From JAAFJM01 sp964529175 (GTDB lineage: Bacteria; Bacteroidota; Bacteroidia; UKL13-3), in the NCBI GenBank assembly GCA_964529175.1, contig CAZGVO010000001.1, positions 62,001 to 126,000 of the forward strand: DNA of 64,000 bases, given 5' to 3'. Both the position numbers and the translations under genes were made by a program. This document shows, piece by piece, positions 36,234-44,769 of the stretch. Under the pieces are notes generated by a model. It was not told where the DNA came from. It worked only from the letters and a program-made list of their open reading frames with translations, and did no database searches. The stretch's first letter is position 1, and every line of letters begins with the position of its first letter.

Positions 36234-38357
36234 ATGAGAGTAATAATTTTACCAATTTTAGTCTTGATGTCGGTTTGTGCATTGGCACAAAAAAACAAAA
36301 AAGATACTACACAAAACAATGTTTTACAAGAGGTTACAATTGAAGGTTCAATTTTAAAAACACCCAAAATATCGAAAAACGGTATTACTGAAATGGATTT
36401 ACCACAAGCCATTACCATTTTAGATGGAAAAACATTGCAACAGCAACAAATTAGTAATTTAACTGATGTCCTTAAAAATGTAAATGGTGTTTATATAATG
36501 GGAACCACTGGAGGATACCAAGAAGAAATTGCATCAAGAGGTTCAAATATTTCATCAACCAATACTTTTAAAAATGGTATCCGTTTTTTTAACGGAATGA
36601 AAATAGAAATGAGCGGAATTGATAAAATAGAAGTGTTAAAAGGTAATACCGCTATTGAATATGGAAATGTAGCTCCTGGAGGTGTATTGAACATTATTAC
36701 TAAAAAACCCAAATTTGAATTTGGTGGAAATATAGATTTTACCTATGCTAGCTTCAATAATTTCAAACCTAATATTGATGTATTTGGACCTTTAAATAAA
36801 AGCAAAACCATTGCATTTAGATTAAATACCTCTTACCAACAGGGTAATAGTTTTAGAAAATATGTGGAAAGTAATTCGTTTTACATCAATCCATCTTTGT
36901 TATTTAAAATAAACCCAAAATCAACCTTATTAATTGAAGGTGATTTTACCAAAAGTAGCACCGTTCCTGATTTTGGAGCAGGTATTATTAATTACCAAAT
37001 AGTTGATTTACCAAGAGACAGATTTACAGGCGTAAGTTGGGGAAGGTATAATGCCAACCAATCCTTTTTATCGGCTAAATACAATATTAGCCTTAACAAA
37101 AGATGGGATTTAAGCGCTTTAGTAGGTTATAGAAACTATGGTACTGAGTTATTTGCCAATGCTAGACCAAGCTCAACAGCAGTATTAGCCAATGGAAATT
37201 GGAAGCGTAGTTTACAAAAATCGGAAGTTGGCGATGATTACACCATCCAACAAATAGATGCCAATGTATTATTTAAAACTGGCAGAATAACTCATAAAGT
37301 GTTAATAGGTGCCGATGCAGAACAGTTTACTACTCAAACTACTGCTTATAATAACTTTGCCAATTACGACTCTATAAATATTTACAATGAGTACAATGCA
37401 AATAATGAAACCAACGCACCTAATTTAACTAAGAACACATTAACAAAAACTCCAATTAACCGTTTTGGTGTATATGCTCAAAACTTAATTAGTTTTCCTA
37501 AATATGTAAAAATATTTATTGGCGGCAGGTATAATTATGTTCAAAGCCAATCAGAAGTATTAACTTATTCGACTAATAAAACAGTAAATACCGAAACTTT
37601 TGACAAGCCATTTTCGCCCAAAGTTGGTATTATTTTACAACCAACCATTAACCATACTATTTTTAGTAGTTACTCTAACTCGTTTGCTTTAAATACTGGT
37701 GTAGATATTAATGGCAATGCAATAAAACCTTCCATTATAGACCAATATGAAATTGGTGTAAAAAACCGCTTTTTAAATGGAAAAATGCAACTAAACGCTA
37801 CCGTATATTTAATAATAAATAGCAATTTAGCTCAAACATCATTATTAAATGGAAATACCAATAGTAATATTAAAGAACTAGCTGGCGAAACAGAAAGTAA
37901 AGGTATTGAAATAGATGGTACATATAAACCCATAAAAGGCCTTTCTATAATGGCAGGATACAGCTATAACCAAACTACTTATACCAAAAGCAATACTTTT
38001 ATAGTAGGTAGCGAATTGCGCTATAATCCAAACCACACAGCTAATGCAAGTGTTAATTACGAAATTGCCAAAGGCAAACTAAAAAACTTAAACGTTGGCT
38101 TAATTAGTCAGTATTTTGGAAACCGCTTTGCTGGCCGTTCTACCAGATTAACAGTAGCTAACGATATTTATAGATTAATTCCGGTAAACGACTATTTTGT
38201 GTTAGATTTAGTGGCAGGTTACAAGTATAAAAACTGGAGATTGAATGGGAAATTAGCCAATGTATTAAACGAAATGAGTTATAATATTCATGATGATAAC
38301 AGTTTAAATCCAATTGCCCCTATTAATTATTCAGTACAAGTAGGATTATCATTTTAG
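36234..38357 (+). CDS. TonB-dependent siderophore receptor
   Basis: This 707-aa outer-membrane receptor has a signal peptide (to ALAQ) and lacks the N-terminal carboxypeptidase-like domain common in the phylum. The plug domain includes DLPQAITILDGKTLQQQQ, GVYIMGTTGGYQEEIASRG and the GVLNIITKKPK element. The barrel ends in SVQVGLSF with the terminal Phe. The plug reads like the FhuA/FecA branch that takes up ferric siderophores. It sits behind a strong palindromic operator and is followed after 9 nt by a PepSY membrane protein, a frequent partner in iron uptake. Confidence 0.92.
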   Translation: MRVIILPILVLMSVCALAQKNKKDTTQNNVLQEVTIEGSILKTPKISKNGITEMDLPQAITILDGKTLQQQQISNLTDVLKNVNGVYIMGTTGGYQEEIASRGSNISSTNTFKNGIRFFNGMKIEMSGIDKIEVLKGNTAIEYGNVAPGGVLNIITKKPKFEFGGNIDFTYASFNNFKPNIDVFGPLNKSKTIAFRLNTSYQQGNSFRKYVESNSFYINPSLLFKINPKSTLLIEGDFTKSSTVPDFGAGIINYQIVDLPRDRFTGVSWGRYNANQSFLSAKYNISLNKRWDLSALVGYRNYGTELFANARPSSTAVLANGNWKRSLQKSEVGDDYTIQQIDANVLFKTGRITHKVLIGADAEQFTTQTTAYNNFANYDSINIYNEYNANNETNAPNLTKNTLTKTPINRFGVYAQNLISFPKYVKIFIGGRYNYVQSQSEVLTYSTNKTVNTETFDKPFSPKVGIILQPTINHTIFSSYSNSFALNTGVDINGNAIKPSIIDQYEIGVKNRFLNGKMQLNATVYLIINSNLAQTSLLNGNTNSNIKELAGETESKGIEIDGTYKPIKGLSIMAGYSYNQTTYTKSNTFIVGSELRYNPNHTANASVNYEIAKGKLKNLNVGLISQYFGNRFAGRSTRLTVANDIYRLIPVNDYFVLDLVAGYKYKNWRLNGKLANVLNEMSYNIHDDNSLNPIAPINYSVQVGLSF

Positions 38358-38366
38358 CATATAACA

Positions 38367-38915
38367 ATGAAGTTAACAAGCAGAGCCATACACCGAGATT
38401 TAGGTTATTTTTATGTAGGACTTATTTTATCGTTTGCCTTATCGGGTATTATGATGAACCACCGCGATAGCTGGCACCCCGAAAAATATACTTTAAACAT
38501 TACTGAAATTCAAAAGCAATTACCCAAAGAAGATTCGATTACTGAAGATTATGTGAAAAACTATGTAAATACTGAACTGGGTATTAAGGATAAAGTGAAG
38601 AAACATTTTGTGCGCAAAGGCAAGCTAAAAATTATAGCCGAAAACCACGAAGTAGAAATAGAACTAGCAACCGGCAAGGGCGAAATTATAGCTTTTACCA
38701 AAACGCCATTAATTAGCCAAATGATGACATTGCATAAAAATACTTCTAATTGGTGGATTTATTATTCTGATATTTTTGGATTATCGTTGGTTACCATTGC
38801 CATTACAGGTATTATTATGATTCCGAAAGGCAGATTATCGTTTAAGGAAAGAGGCTGGAAATTGGCTTTAGCAGGTATTGTTTTTCCAATTTTGTTCTTA
38901 ATTATTTTTGCATAA
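38367..38915 (+). CDS. PepSY-associated membrane protein
   Basis: This 182-aa protein has a first helix near 14-33 following the HRDLGYFYVGL motif, a periplasmic PepSY-like segment (about 50-115), a second helix in SDIFGLSLVTIAITGIIMIP, and a third at the C-terminus. Such proteins often accompany TonB receptors for siderophores and may pass electrons to reduce iron. The pairing here supports that role. It is co-transcribed with the receptor. Confidence 0.85.
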   Translation: MKLTSRAIHRDLGYFYVGLILSFALSGIMMNHRDSWHPEKYTLNITEIQKQLPKEDSITEDYVKNYVNTELGIKDKVKKHFVRKGKLKIIAENHEVEIELATGKGEIIAFTKTPLISQMMTLHKNTSNWWIYYSDIFGLSLVTIAITGIIMIPKGRLSFKERGWKLALAGIVFPILFLIIFA

Positions 38916-38923
38916 AAGCATTT

Positions 38924-38947
38924 AAACCACATAGAATATAGAAACAT
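38924..38947 (+). repeat. Half copy of the ACCACATAGAA repeat
   Basis: This stretch (AAACCACATAGAATATAGAA plus CATA) matches the left arm of the long inverted repeat at 59745-59801. Here the right arm is absent. Confidence 0.65.
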
Positions 38948-38995
38948 ATCTTTTATAAAAGAAAGCTAAAAAATTGTTCAATTATTCCATTATCG

Positions 38996-39100
38996 ATGTG
39001 CGTAGGGCCGGCAAAAAAGCGAGCCAGCCCAAGCCTTGAGCGTGGAAGCATTTTTTTGCCTTGTCCCGCCTTGCGGGATTGCTTCTTTTTAATCTAAGGA
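38996..39100. repeat. GC-rich intergenic element of unknown kind
   Basis: This stretch is clearly richer in GC than its surroundings. It includes GGGCCGGCAAAAAAGCGAGC, the complementary GCAAAAAAA/TTTTTTTGC parts, and a TCCCGCCTTGCGGGA hairpin like those in the tandem array at 39631. It reads like a dispersed palindromic element rather than coding DNA. Confidence 0.5.
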
Positions 39101-39125
39101 AAAAGAAGAAGAAAAAAGTTTGATA

Positions 39126-39157
39126 AAAAAGGCTGCTTTAGTTAAAGCAGCCTTTTT
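39126..39157. terminator. Bidirectional terminator
   Basis: A perfect 15-bp stem (AAAAAGGCTGCTTTA and its complement) lies between the convergent PepSY gene and the gene at 39164, with A- and T-runs at its ends. Confidence 0.88.
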
Positions 39158-39163
39158 GTTTTA

Positions 39164-39598
39164 TTATGATGAATGATCGGAAACGATAACCCATTTACCT
39201 TTCATTTTTTTAAGTAATAAAGTAAAATAACCTCCTAAATTTCCTTTACCTGCCTGACGATTTAAAAACCATTTACCAATAACAAAAGCATTATTTTTAG
39301 CCAATACATCAATTTTAACAATTTCGAAAGTTAACTGCCCCATAGCGGAAGTATCGGGGTACGATTTTTTATAATTATCTAAGGTGTTTTGCCAACCAAA
39401 AGTAATCCCTTTTTTACCAATAAATTGAAGACTATCGCTATACCAATAAGGAGCCATAAAACCTTCAATATTGCCATTATTCCAAGCAGCTTGCTGTTTT
39501 ATTAATAGTTGAGAAATAGCCAATTTTTCGGCAGTATAATTTTGTGTAAATGCTTTTTGGCAAAGCAATATGGTGAGTACAAAGAGTATTTTTTTCAT
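39164..39598 (-). CDS. Secreted NTF2-like (DUF4440/SnoaL) protein
   Basis: From the ATG at 39598 the protein has 144 aa and a signal peptide ending in AFTQ. The NTF2-like fold shows in LLIKQQAAWNNGNIEGFMAPYW, FIGKKGITFGWQNTLDNYKK and the closing FTLLLKKMKGKWVIVSDHSS. This ketosteroid-isomerase-like family has varied or unknown roles. The reading from 39667 would add 23 residues before the signal and is rejected. The 118-bp tandem array begins close to its 5' side. Confidence 0.85.
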   Translation of the reverse strand: MKKILFVLTILLCQKAFTQNYTAEKLAISQLLIKQQAAWNNGNIEGFMAPYWYSDSLQFIGKKGITFGWQNTLDNYKKSYPDTSAMGQLTFEIVKIDVLAKNNAFVIGKWFLNRQAGKGNLGGYFTLLLKKMKGKWVIVSDHSS

Positions 39599-39630
39599 AG
39601 TGGTTACAAAAGTAAAATATTTAACGCAAT

Positions 39631-40045
39631 CAGCATGACAATTTTGTTGTTTGAAAATCCAAGTCATTCCGTAGTCCCGCTTTGCGGGACTCCTNNNNNN
39701 NNNNNNNNNNNNNNNNNNNNNNNNNNNNNNNNNNNNNNNNNNNNNNNNNNNNNNNNNNNNNNNNNNNNNNNNNNNNNNNNNNNNNNNNNNNNNNTGTTTA
39801 CTAGTCGCATTACATTAGCTAACAACTCCAAATTCAAGGAAGATGCTTACAGCATGACGATTTTTGTGTTTGAAAATCTAAGTCATTCCTAGTCCCGCCA
39901 TGCGGGATTCCTTGTTTACTAGTCGCATTACATTAGCTAACAACTCCAAATTCAAGGAAGATGCTTAAAGCATGACTATTTTTGTGTTTGAAAATCTAAG
40001 TCATTTCTAGTCCCGCTTTGCGGGATTCCTTGTTTACAAGCTGCA
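39631..40045. repeat. 118-bp tandem repeat array interrupted by an assembly gap
   Basis: Units begin at TGTTTAC: 39795, 39913 and a last partial one at 40031, giving an exact period of 118. A partial unit (39631-39694) precedes the gap. Each unit holds a hairpin of the type TCCCGCTTTGCGGGA and a segment GAAAATCTAAGTCATTCC. Units differ at a few positions only. The copy number is unknown because of the gap. Confidence 0.9.
39695..39794. other. Assembly gap (100 N)
   Basis: Exactly 100 N, the usual placeholder for a gap of unknown size, within the 118-bp tandem array. A frame that reads through it is not real. Confidence 0.99.
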
Positions 40046-40108
40046 TGACCAAATGATTTTTTCAAAGTGTCATTGCAAGTCCATTAGCAACAAGACTTAT
40101 AAAACAAA

Positions 40109-41443
40109 TTATGCTAATAAATGCCACAAGGTATCCATGTAGGCGGCATCTTTTATTTTGTCTTCGGCTTTATCGGCTATGATGCGGTCTATCAAAGCTT
40201 CGTTTTTCTTACCTTGGTTTAAAGCATAACTATACGATGATAAACTAAAAGTAGTTAACTCGTATTGCGATTTGTATTTTTCAGGATATAAATCGCTTAA
40301 ATCGTGCTCAATATGTTTTTTATGTAAAAACTCTTTATCGCCTACTTTATCAGCCATTTCATAATAATTTTGAACAGCTAAATCGGCTATGGCATCAGCA
40401 TTTGGTTTGCGTAATTTTTGGTATTCGTCAAACACTTTTGTCCAATTAGGAAAATACTTTTCTACACATTCATCAAACACTACTACATCTTCAAAACTAC
40501 AATTCATACCTTGACCATAAAATGGAACAATGGCATGAGCAGCATCGCCCATTAAAGCCAATTTATCTTCTTTTACCCAAGGATAACATTTAACAGTAAC
40601 CAAACTTGAGGTTGGATTGGTAAAAAAATCTTCGGTTAATGTAGGCATTAATGCTACAGCATCAGGGAAATTGGTATTGAAAAATTCAACCACTTTTTCC
40701 TTGGTATCTAAATTAGCAAAACCATATTCGCCTTCAAAAGGCATAAACAAAGTACAAGTAAAATCCCCAGCAGGATTAGGTAAAGCTATCATCATATACG
40801 AGCCACGAGGCCAAATATGTAACGCGCCTTTTTCCATTAAAAACTCAGCATTAGGACCCGCAGGAATAACCAATTCTTTATAACCTACGTGCAAGTAATT
40901 TTGCGAGTAATTAAACCTATCGCCCATTTGCATTTTACCACGAGTAGCTGCAAAAGCACCATCGGTTCCTATAATTCTATCGCTCCAAACTTCTTTTTTA
41001 CTGCCATCTTCCATTTCAAAAACACACAAGTTTTTGGTTAAATCTACATCTACACATTTGGCATTAAAGTAAATGGTAATGTTTGGGTATTCATCGGCTA
41101 GTTCTACCAATTTGGTATTTAACCTTCCGCGCGATACTGAGTTAATGGCTTGTCCTTCTTTACCATAAGGTTGATAGGTAAGTTCGCCTTTTACACTATG
41201 CATCATGCGGCCAGCCATAGGTATGGCATCGTTTAATATTTCGGTATCTAAACCAATTTTAGAAAGTGCATTTAAACCACGAGTTGACAATGCTAAGTTG
41301 ATTGATTTACCAGCATAAATTTTGTTTTTACGCATATCGGGTCTGCGTTCAAAAAGGCTCACCTCAAAACCACGTTTTGCCATGTATATAGCTAATAATG
41401 AACCCGAAAGACCACCACCTACAATTGTAATTTTTTCTTGCAT
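40109..41443 (-). CDS. kmo: Kynurenine 3-monooxygenase
   Basis: This FAD enzyme hydroxylates kynurenine to 3-hydroxykynurenine in tryptophan breakdown and de novo NAD synthesis. From the ATG at 41443 it has 444 aa. The FAD fingerprint is ITIVGGGLSGSLLAIYMAKRG; the second FAD motif is LALMGDAAHAIVPFYGQGMN followed by CSFEDV. The SINLALSTRGL segment is typical of KMO. The C-terminal part (KYKSQYELTTFSLSSYSYAL) also matches. Kynureninase and the other pathway genes are not in this window. The call is by close pattern and length. Confidence 0.94.
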   Translation of the reverse strand: MQEKITIVGGGLSGSLLAIYMAKRGFEVSLFERRPDMRKNKIYAGKSINLALSTRGLNALSKIGLDTEILNDAIPMAGRMMHSVKGELTYQPYGKEGQAINSVSRGRLNTKLVELADEYPNITIYFNAKCVDVDLTKNLCVFEMEDGSKKEVWSDRIIGTDGAFAATRGKMQMGDRFNYSQNYLHVGYKELVIPAGPNAEFLMEKGALHIWPRGSYMMIALPNPAGDFTCTLFMPFEGEYGFANLDTKEKVVEFFNTNFPDAVALMPTLTEDFFTNPTSSLVTVKCYPWVKEDKLALMGDAAHAIVPFYGQGMNCSFEDVVVFDECVEKYFPNWTKVFDEYQKLRKPNADAIADLAVQNYYEMADKVGDKEFLHKKHIEHDLSDLYPEKYKSQYELTTFSLSSYSYALNQGKKNEALIDRIIADKAEDKIKDAAYMDTLWHLLA

Positions 41444-41581
41444 TTGTGTTAAATATTTTTGGTAAAAATACCTAAAAACAATTGAACTGGAGTTGATAAT
41501 AATCAAATAACGAAGTGCGAAATGTTAAGCCCGAAGTGCGGATTTCGGAATGTGGAATGCGGAGTAAGTTGGAAACAAAAA

Positions 41582-41612
41582 AACGTAACAGGTTTTAAAA
41601 ACCTGTCACGTT
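41582..41612. repeat. Palindromic repeat P, copy 1
   Basis: AACGTAACAGG and CCTGTCACGTT surround TTTTAAAAA, with one mismatched pair. A T-run follows on one side. It lies downstream of the DUF262 gene and could end its transcript. Copies 2-5 are at 44438, 45341, 54250 and 56580. Confidence 0.8.
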
Positions 41613-41683
41613 ATTTATTAAAATAGTTTTGTATTTAAAGCAATAATGGTTAATAATAACAAATACCATAGGCAGAAGATTGT

Positions 41684-42742
41684 CTAATTATTTTGAATGT
41701 TCTCTTGTATTATTCTTAGTCTTTCTCTTATATTAGAAACATCATTTGTACCATATTGGCTTAGTCTATCAAATTCTAACAAGTCATAGTCAGCATCTTC
41801 GTACTTATTTTCAGCAGTTCTCCTATTGAGTTTGACCTTTTCTTCAAAGTTCAATAATTTCATCCTACTTAAAGTTATGTTGTTGTCTTTCGCCCAATTA
41901 AATAATAGGTAATAAACTACCATACTACCTTGTGTCCTGAGCAATACGTCTAGGTCAGCAAAACAATTGTCCATTAATGTTAAAATTTCTATAACCTTAT
42001 TTTTTACATTATTTACTATGTTTTCATTTTCAGTTCTATATTTTTTAGCCATGGCGTCTAAATACACTTTTTTTGTGTCTATTAGTTTGTTACTCTCTAT
42101 TAATGAAATTTCAACTAATAAATATCTTGCGGCAACTTCAAAATGCTGGTACCTATTATTTCTGAATTTAACTTTCTTAGCAAAAAAAGAATGACTAGAA
42201 ATGTCTCTAATTGCTTTTACCATATTACCTCCAAATGCGTTTCGTTTTTCTGCTGAATTCAATGGGACGGCTTCATTCAAGCGTGAAAACATATCTTCAA
42301 TTAAGTCTAAGTCATCTGTTTGAACGCCAACAATTGGCAAAACAAAAGAATCGAATTTGATTTTTATTTTTGGATATTCTTTTGCCAAGTCATCATAGCT
42401 CAACCCAGCCAATTTAATATCAGGCAGATCCTGATATTCAAAATCATCTGCAAGGCAAAATTTCCCTTCAATAAATGACCATATTGTTTCAAGTCGCTGT
42501 TTTCCATCAATTATGGCAAAAGATTTACCAGTAGTACTTCTTTCTTCACGATTAAATTGATGAAAATAGATTTTAGGAATATCGTAATTATTCAATATTG
42601 AATCAATTAACAATTGTTTTTTCTCAGGTGTCCAAACACCACCGTTTCGTTGGTATTCAGGGTCATTAACAATTTCATCTTTCTCTGAATAGATTCTAAG
42701 AATTGTTGCGTGTTGAACAGGGTTTGTTTCTATAAAACTCAT
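41684..42742 (-). CDS. DUF262 (GmrS-like) domain protein
   Basis: This 352-aa protein has the DUF262 marks: PEYQRNGGVWTPEKKQLLID, the nucleotide-handling IIDGKQRLETIWSF (DGQQR-type motif), and FSRLNEAVPLNSAEKRNA. DUF262 is the ParB/sulfiredoxin-like fold that forms the N-terminal part of GmrSD and other anti-phage nucleases. The HNH nuclease DUF1524 often found after it is not evident here; the C-terminal half is helical and basic. It overlaps the FRG gene by 4 nt (ATGA), so the two form one translational unit. A role in defence is inferred from the families. Confidence 0.88.
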   Translation of the reverse strand: MSFIETNPVQHATILRIYSEKDEIVNDPEYQRNGGVWTPEKKQLLIDSILNNYDIPKIYFHQFNREERSTTGKSFAIIDGKQRLETIWSFIEGKFCLADDFEYQDLPDIKLAGLSYDDLAKEYPKIKIKFDSFVLPIVGVQTDDLDLIEDMFSRLNEAVPLNSAEKRNAFGGNMVKAIRDISSHSFFAKKVKFRNNRYQHFEVAARYLLVEISLIESNKLIDTKKVYLDAMAKKYRTENENIVNNVKNKVIEILTLMDNCFADLDVLLRTQGSMVVYYLLFNWAKDNNITLSRMKLLNFEEKVKLNRRTAENKYEDADYDLLEFDRLSQYGTNDVSNIRERLRIIQENIQNN

Positions 42743-43488
42743 TTTAATTTATTTTTTAAAGTTTCCCCAATACTTGATAACTCCGGGAATAAAGAAAACT
42801 TATTTATGCTTAATAATTGCAACTCTTTTCTAAGTTGTTGTTTTGAATTTGCAGGAATTCTATATTTAATCAACTCATTTAATTTGCAGAAGTCTTCTAT
42901 TGGTTTATTATCTAAATGATGAATTGTAAATACTCCTAATTGAGCTTGAATTCTAGCACTATTTCTAGTAGCAATAGTAGCAAGTGGCGGTAGTTTATTT
43001 CGTGTATTTGACCTAAGGGTATATACAGTATAATTTTCTAATTCGGGGTCTTCAAATGATGGAATGAAATTTTTCTCAGTTGTACTTATATTAGCTATTT
43101 TGTTTAACTCTATTGGCTTGAGTAGCCATAATGCAGAGTCTTTATCATCTTTTAAAGTGTCTTCAACTGCAAAGTATAATGCAGTTAAAGGGCTTTCACT
43201 CCAATCTAAAAGTCTTGTAGGAACACCATAGTGCTGCATTAAAAAGAACCAGTCAAAATCATTTTTAGGGGATTTGTCAATTAGCATTGCAGCAGATTGT
43301 TTGAACCTAGTTAGTAAACTACTCTCTGCAATATTTTGGTTTATTCTCAATAAGCCAGGTGATAAAGACCAATCAAATTCGCTTTGTCCTCTAAACCAAA
43401 CATCTTCATCATAATCAGAAATGTCTAAATTTAAAAAGTCTATTAAACTACTAACGCTTGTTATTGATTTTTGTATTTGTTGATTCAT
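42739..43488 (-). CDS. FRG domain protein
   Basis: This 249-aa protein carries the FRG domain, named for its conserved F-R-G triplet, seen as WFRGQSEFDWSLSPGLLR. The core MQHYGVPTRLLDWSESPLTALYFA and the later SARIQAQLGVFTIH are equally typical. The domain is found in phage-defence and toxin contexts, and its enzymatic activity is not settled. It is the first gene of a two-gene unit with the DUF262 protein. The short intergenic repeat S (43578) lies 90 nt before its start and may include its promoter. Confidence 0.88.
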   Translation of the reverse strand: MNQQIQKSITSVSSLIDFLNLDISDYDEDVWFRGQSEFDWSLSPGLLRINQNIAESSLLTRFKQSAAMLIDKSPKNDFDWFFLMQHYGVPTRLLDWSESPLTALYFAVEDTLKDDKDSALWLLKPIELNKIANISTTEKNFIPSFEDPELENYTVYTLRSNTRNKLPPLATIATRNSARIQAQLGVFTIHHLDNKPIEDFCKLNELIKYRIPANSKQQLRKELQLLSINKFSLFPELSSIGETLKNKLK

Positions 43489-43577
43489 TATTTATAAAAT
43501 TCTTGCACTTTAATTCAACATTTATTCATAAATGTTTTAATAACTCTAAGACATAAAAGTAATTCAACTTTAAGTTT

Positions 43578-43648
43578 TACGTTCCTACAATTATATTAAT
43601 TCCATTTAATAATTATAGTTATTTTTATAAAAACTAGCTACCAACAGT
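43578..43648. repeat. Intergenic repeat S, copy 1
   Basis: The stretch starting TACGTTCCTACAATTATATT and ending in TTATAAAAACTAGC is nearly the same at 54826 and 56025. All three copies lie just 5' of a minus-strand accessory gene. Here the last ten bases, CTACCAACAG, are the exact reverse complement of the same position in copy 2. Confidence 0.85.
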
Positions 43649-43658
43649 TTTTTATTAC

Positions 43659-44004
43659 AACAATTTGTTGCCTCATTACAGAGCAGTAAATCTCATTACN
43701 NNNNNNNNNNNNNNNNNNNNNNNNNNNNNNNNNNNNNNNNNNNNNNNNNNNNNNNNNNNNNNNNNNNNNNNNNNNNNNNNNNNNNNNNNNNNNNNNNNNA
43801 ACAATTTGTCCGCGCCTTAGTCGGCAGTAAATCCCATTACAAAAATTTGTTCACACCTTAGTCAGCTGTAAATCTTATTACAACAATTTGTCCGCGCCTT
43901 AGTCGGCAGTAAATCCCATTACAAAAATTTGTTCACGCCTTAGTCAGCTGTAAATCTTATTACAAAAATTTACTCCTGACATTGTCTGCTACAAATAAAA
44001 TTAC
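43659..44004. repeat. 41-bp tandem repeat array with an assembly gap
   Basis: Units of 41 nt begin at 43659, then after the gap at 43800, 43841, 43882, 43923 and a decayed one at 43964. Two unit types alternate (core TCCGCGCCTTAGTCGGCAGT and core TTCACACCTTAGTCAGCTGT), giving an 82-bp higher-order period. There are no unique spacers, so this is a minisatellite and not a CRISPR. It lies between the divergent FRG and XRE genes. Confidence 0.9.
43700..43799. other. Assembly gap (100 N)
   Basis: Exactly 100 N, a placeholder for unknown length, inside the 41-bp tandem array. Confidence 0.99.
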
Positions 44005-44078
44005 CATTTTGTTATTATTAATTACCATTTGGATAATATATTTTACATTTATGGTATTTAAAATGATGGGTTAAGTAT

Positions 44079-44086
44079 TATTTTTG
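44079..44086 (+). promoter_or_regulatory. -7 promoter element of the XRE gene
   Basis: TATTTTTG fits TAnnTTTG and lies 19 nt before the ATG at 44106. Confidence 0.55.
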
Positions 44087-44105
44087 TATAAAAACCATAT
44101 ATACC

Positions 44106-44419
44106 ATGAACGAAAACAAGAATATGCCTCATAATGGGCAACTGCTTAAACGCCTTATGGACGAAAGGCGCTATACGCAATCGCAACTAGCTTACGAACT
44201 AGGTACGCAAAATGTAACCGTATTTAGTTGATAGAAAAAGAAAGTATTAGCAGCCATTACCTTTGGCAGCTTAGCAATGCTATGAATATAAATTTGTTTA
44301 CTGTATTGGCTCAACTGCACCCTGTAAATACCCCAACTGCTAAAGAAATAGAACTTGAAAAACAAGTTATGGATTTACAAAAAGAAGTAGCCATTTATAA
44401 AGAATTATTAAGGAAATAA
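44106..44419 (+). pseudogene. Frameshifted XRE-family helix-turn-helix regulator
   Basis: The frame from ATG at 44106 reads MNENKNMPHNGQLLKRLMDE and on through RRYTQSQLAYELGTQNVTVFS, then hits TGA at 44229-44231. The frame shifted by one base continues at once with IEKESISSHYLWQLSNAMNI and a C-terminal coil (EIELEKQVMDLQKEVAIYKEL) to the stop at 44419. One missing base near 44229 (for example AGTTGGATAG instead of AGTTGATAG) would restore a 105-aa protein of HTH plus coiled coil, a common small regulator in Bacteroidota. The promoter box is intact. It is either a recent mutation or an assembly error. Confidence 0.8.
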
Positions 44420-44769
44420 AACTTTATCCTAATAAAAAACCGTGACAGGTTTTAAAAACCTGTCACGGTTAATACCTAGTTAGTAAATAACCATTAATTG
44501 ATAACTTTACTTTTTGGATTGTGTCGAAGTCCGATAGCTATCACACTAAATTCACAATAAATCCGAGAGCGCGTTACAAAAATTATTGATAGTGGTATTT
44601 GGAGATTCAATAAAGGTTCGGAGCTTTAAGTCCGGGTGGGCAATCGAAGTATAAAAATTGATATTATTTCTAAATTTCAATTGGAAAAATTGCTGTTAAA
44701 TTTTGCACTTCGGCTGCGCATGATGCAAAACCCTTGTTTTCGGTTCGTTGTTATTTTGTATCGGTCGTT
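44420..44769. other. Intergenic region with palindrome P copy 2, no gene seen
   Basis: Besides the palindrome at 44438-44470 this holds a moderately GC-rich stretch (about 44525-44760), with segments such as CACTTCGGCTGCGCATG and CGGTTCGTTGTTATTTTGTA. These look like the spacer DNA between mobile cassettes. No frame is convincing. Confidence 0.5.
44438..44470. repeat. Palindromic repeat P, copy 2
   Basis: Perfect 12-bp arms AACCGTGACAGG and CCTGTCACGGTT around TTTTAAAAA, flanked by an A-run. It lies between the convergent XRE and DUF4440 genes and may be a bidirectional terminator. Confidence 0.88.

Noticed and set aside
36221..36418. 65-aa frame opposite the receptor start
   Set aside because: It is antisense to the signal peptide and plug of the TonB receptor and has no start signals.
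39631..40045. CRISPR array or coding repeat
   Set aside because: The unit is 118 nt and repeats in full with no spacers. A reading frame through it runs across 100 N and has no protein character.
43659..44004. CRISPR array
   Set aside because: The period is exact, but there are no unique spacers; the whole 41-nt unit repeats.
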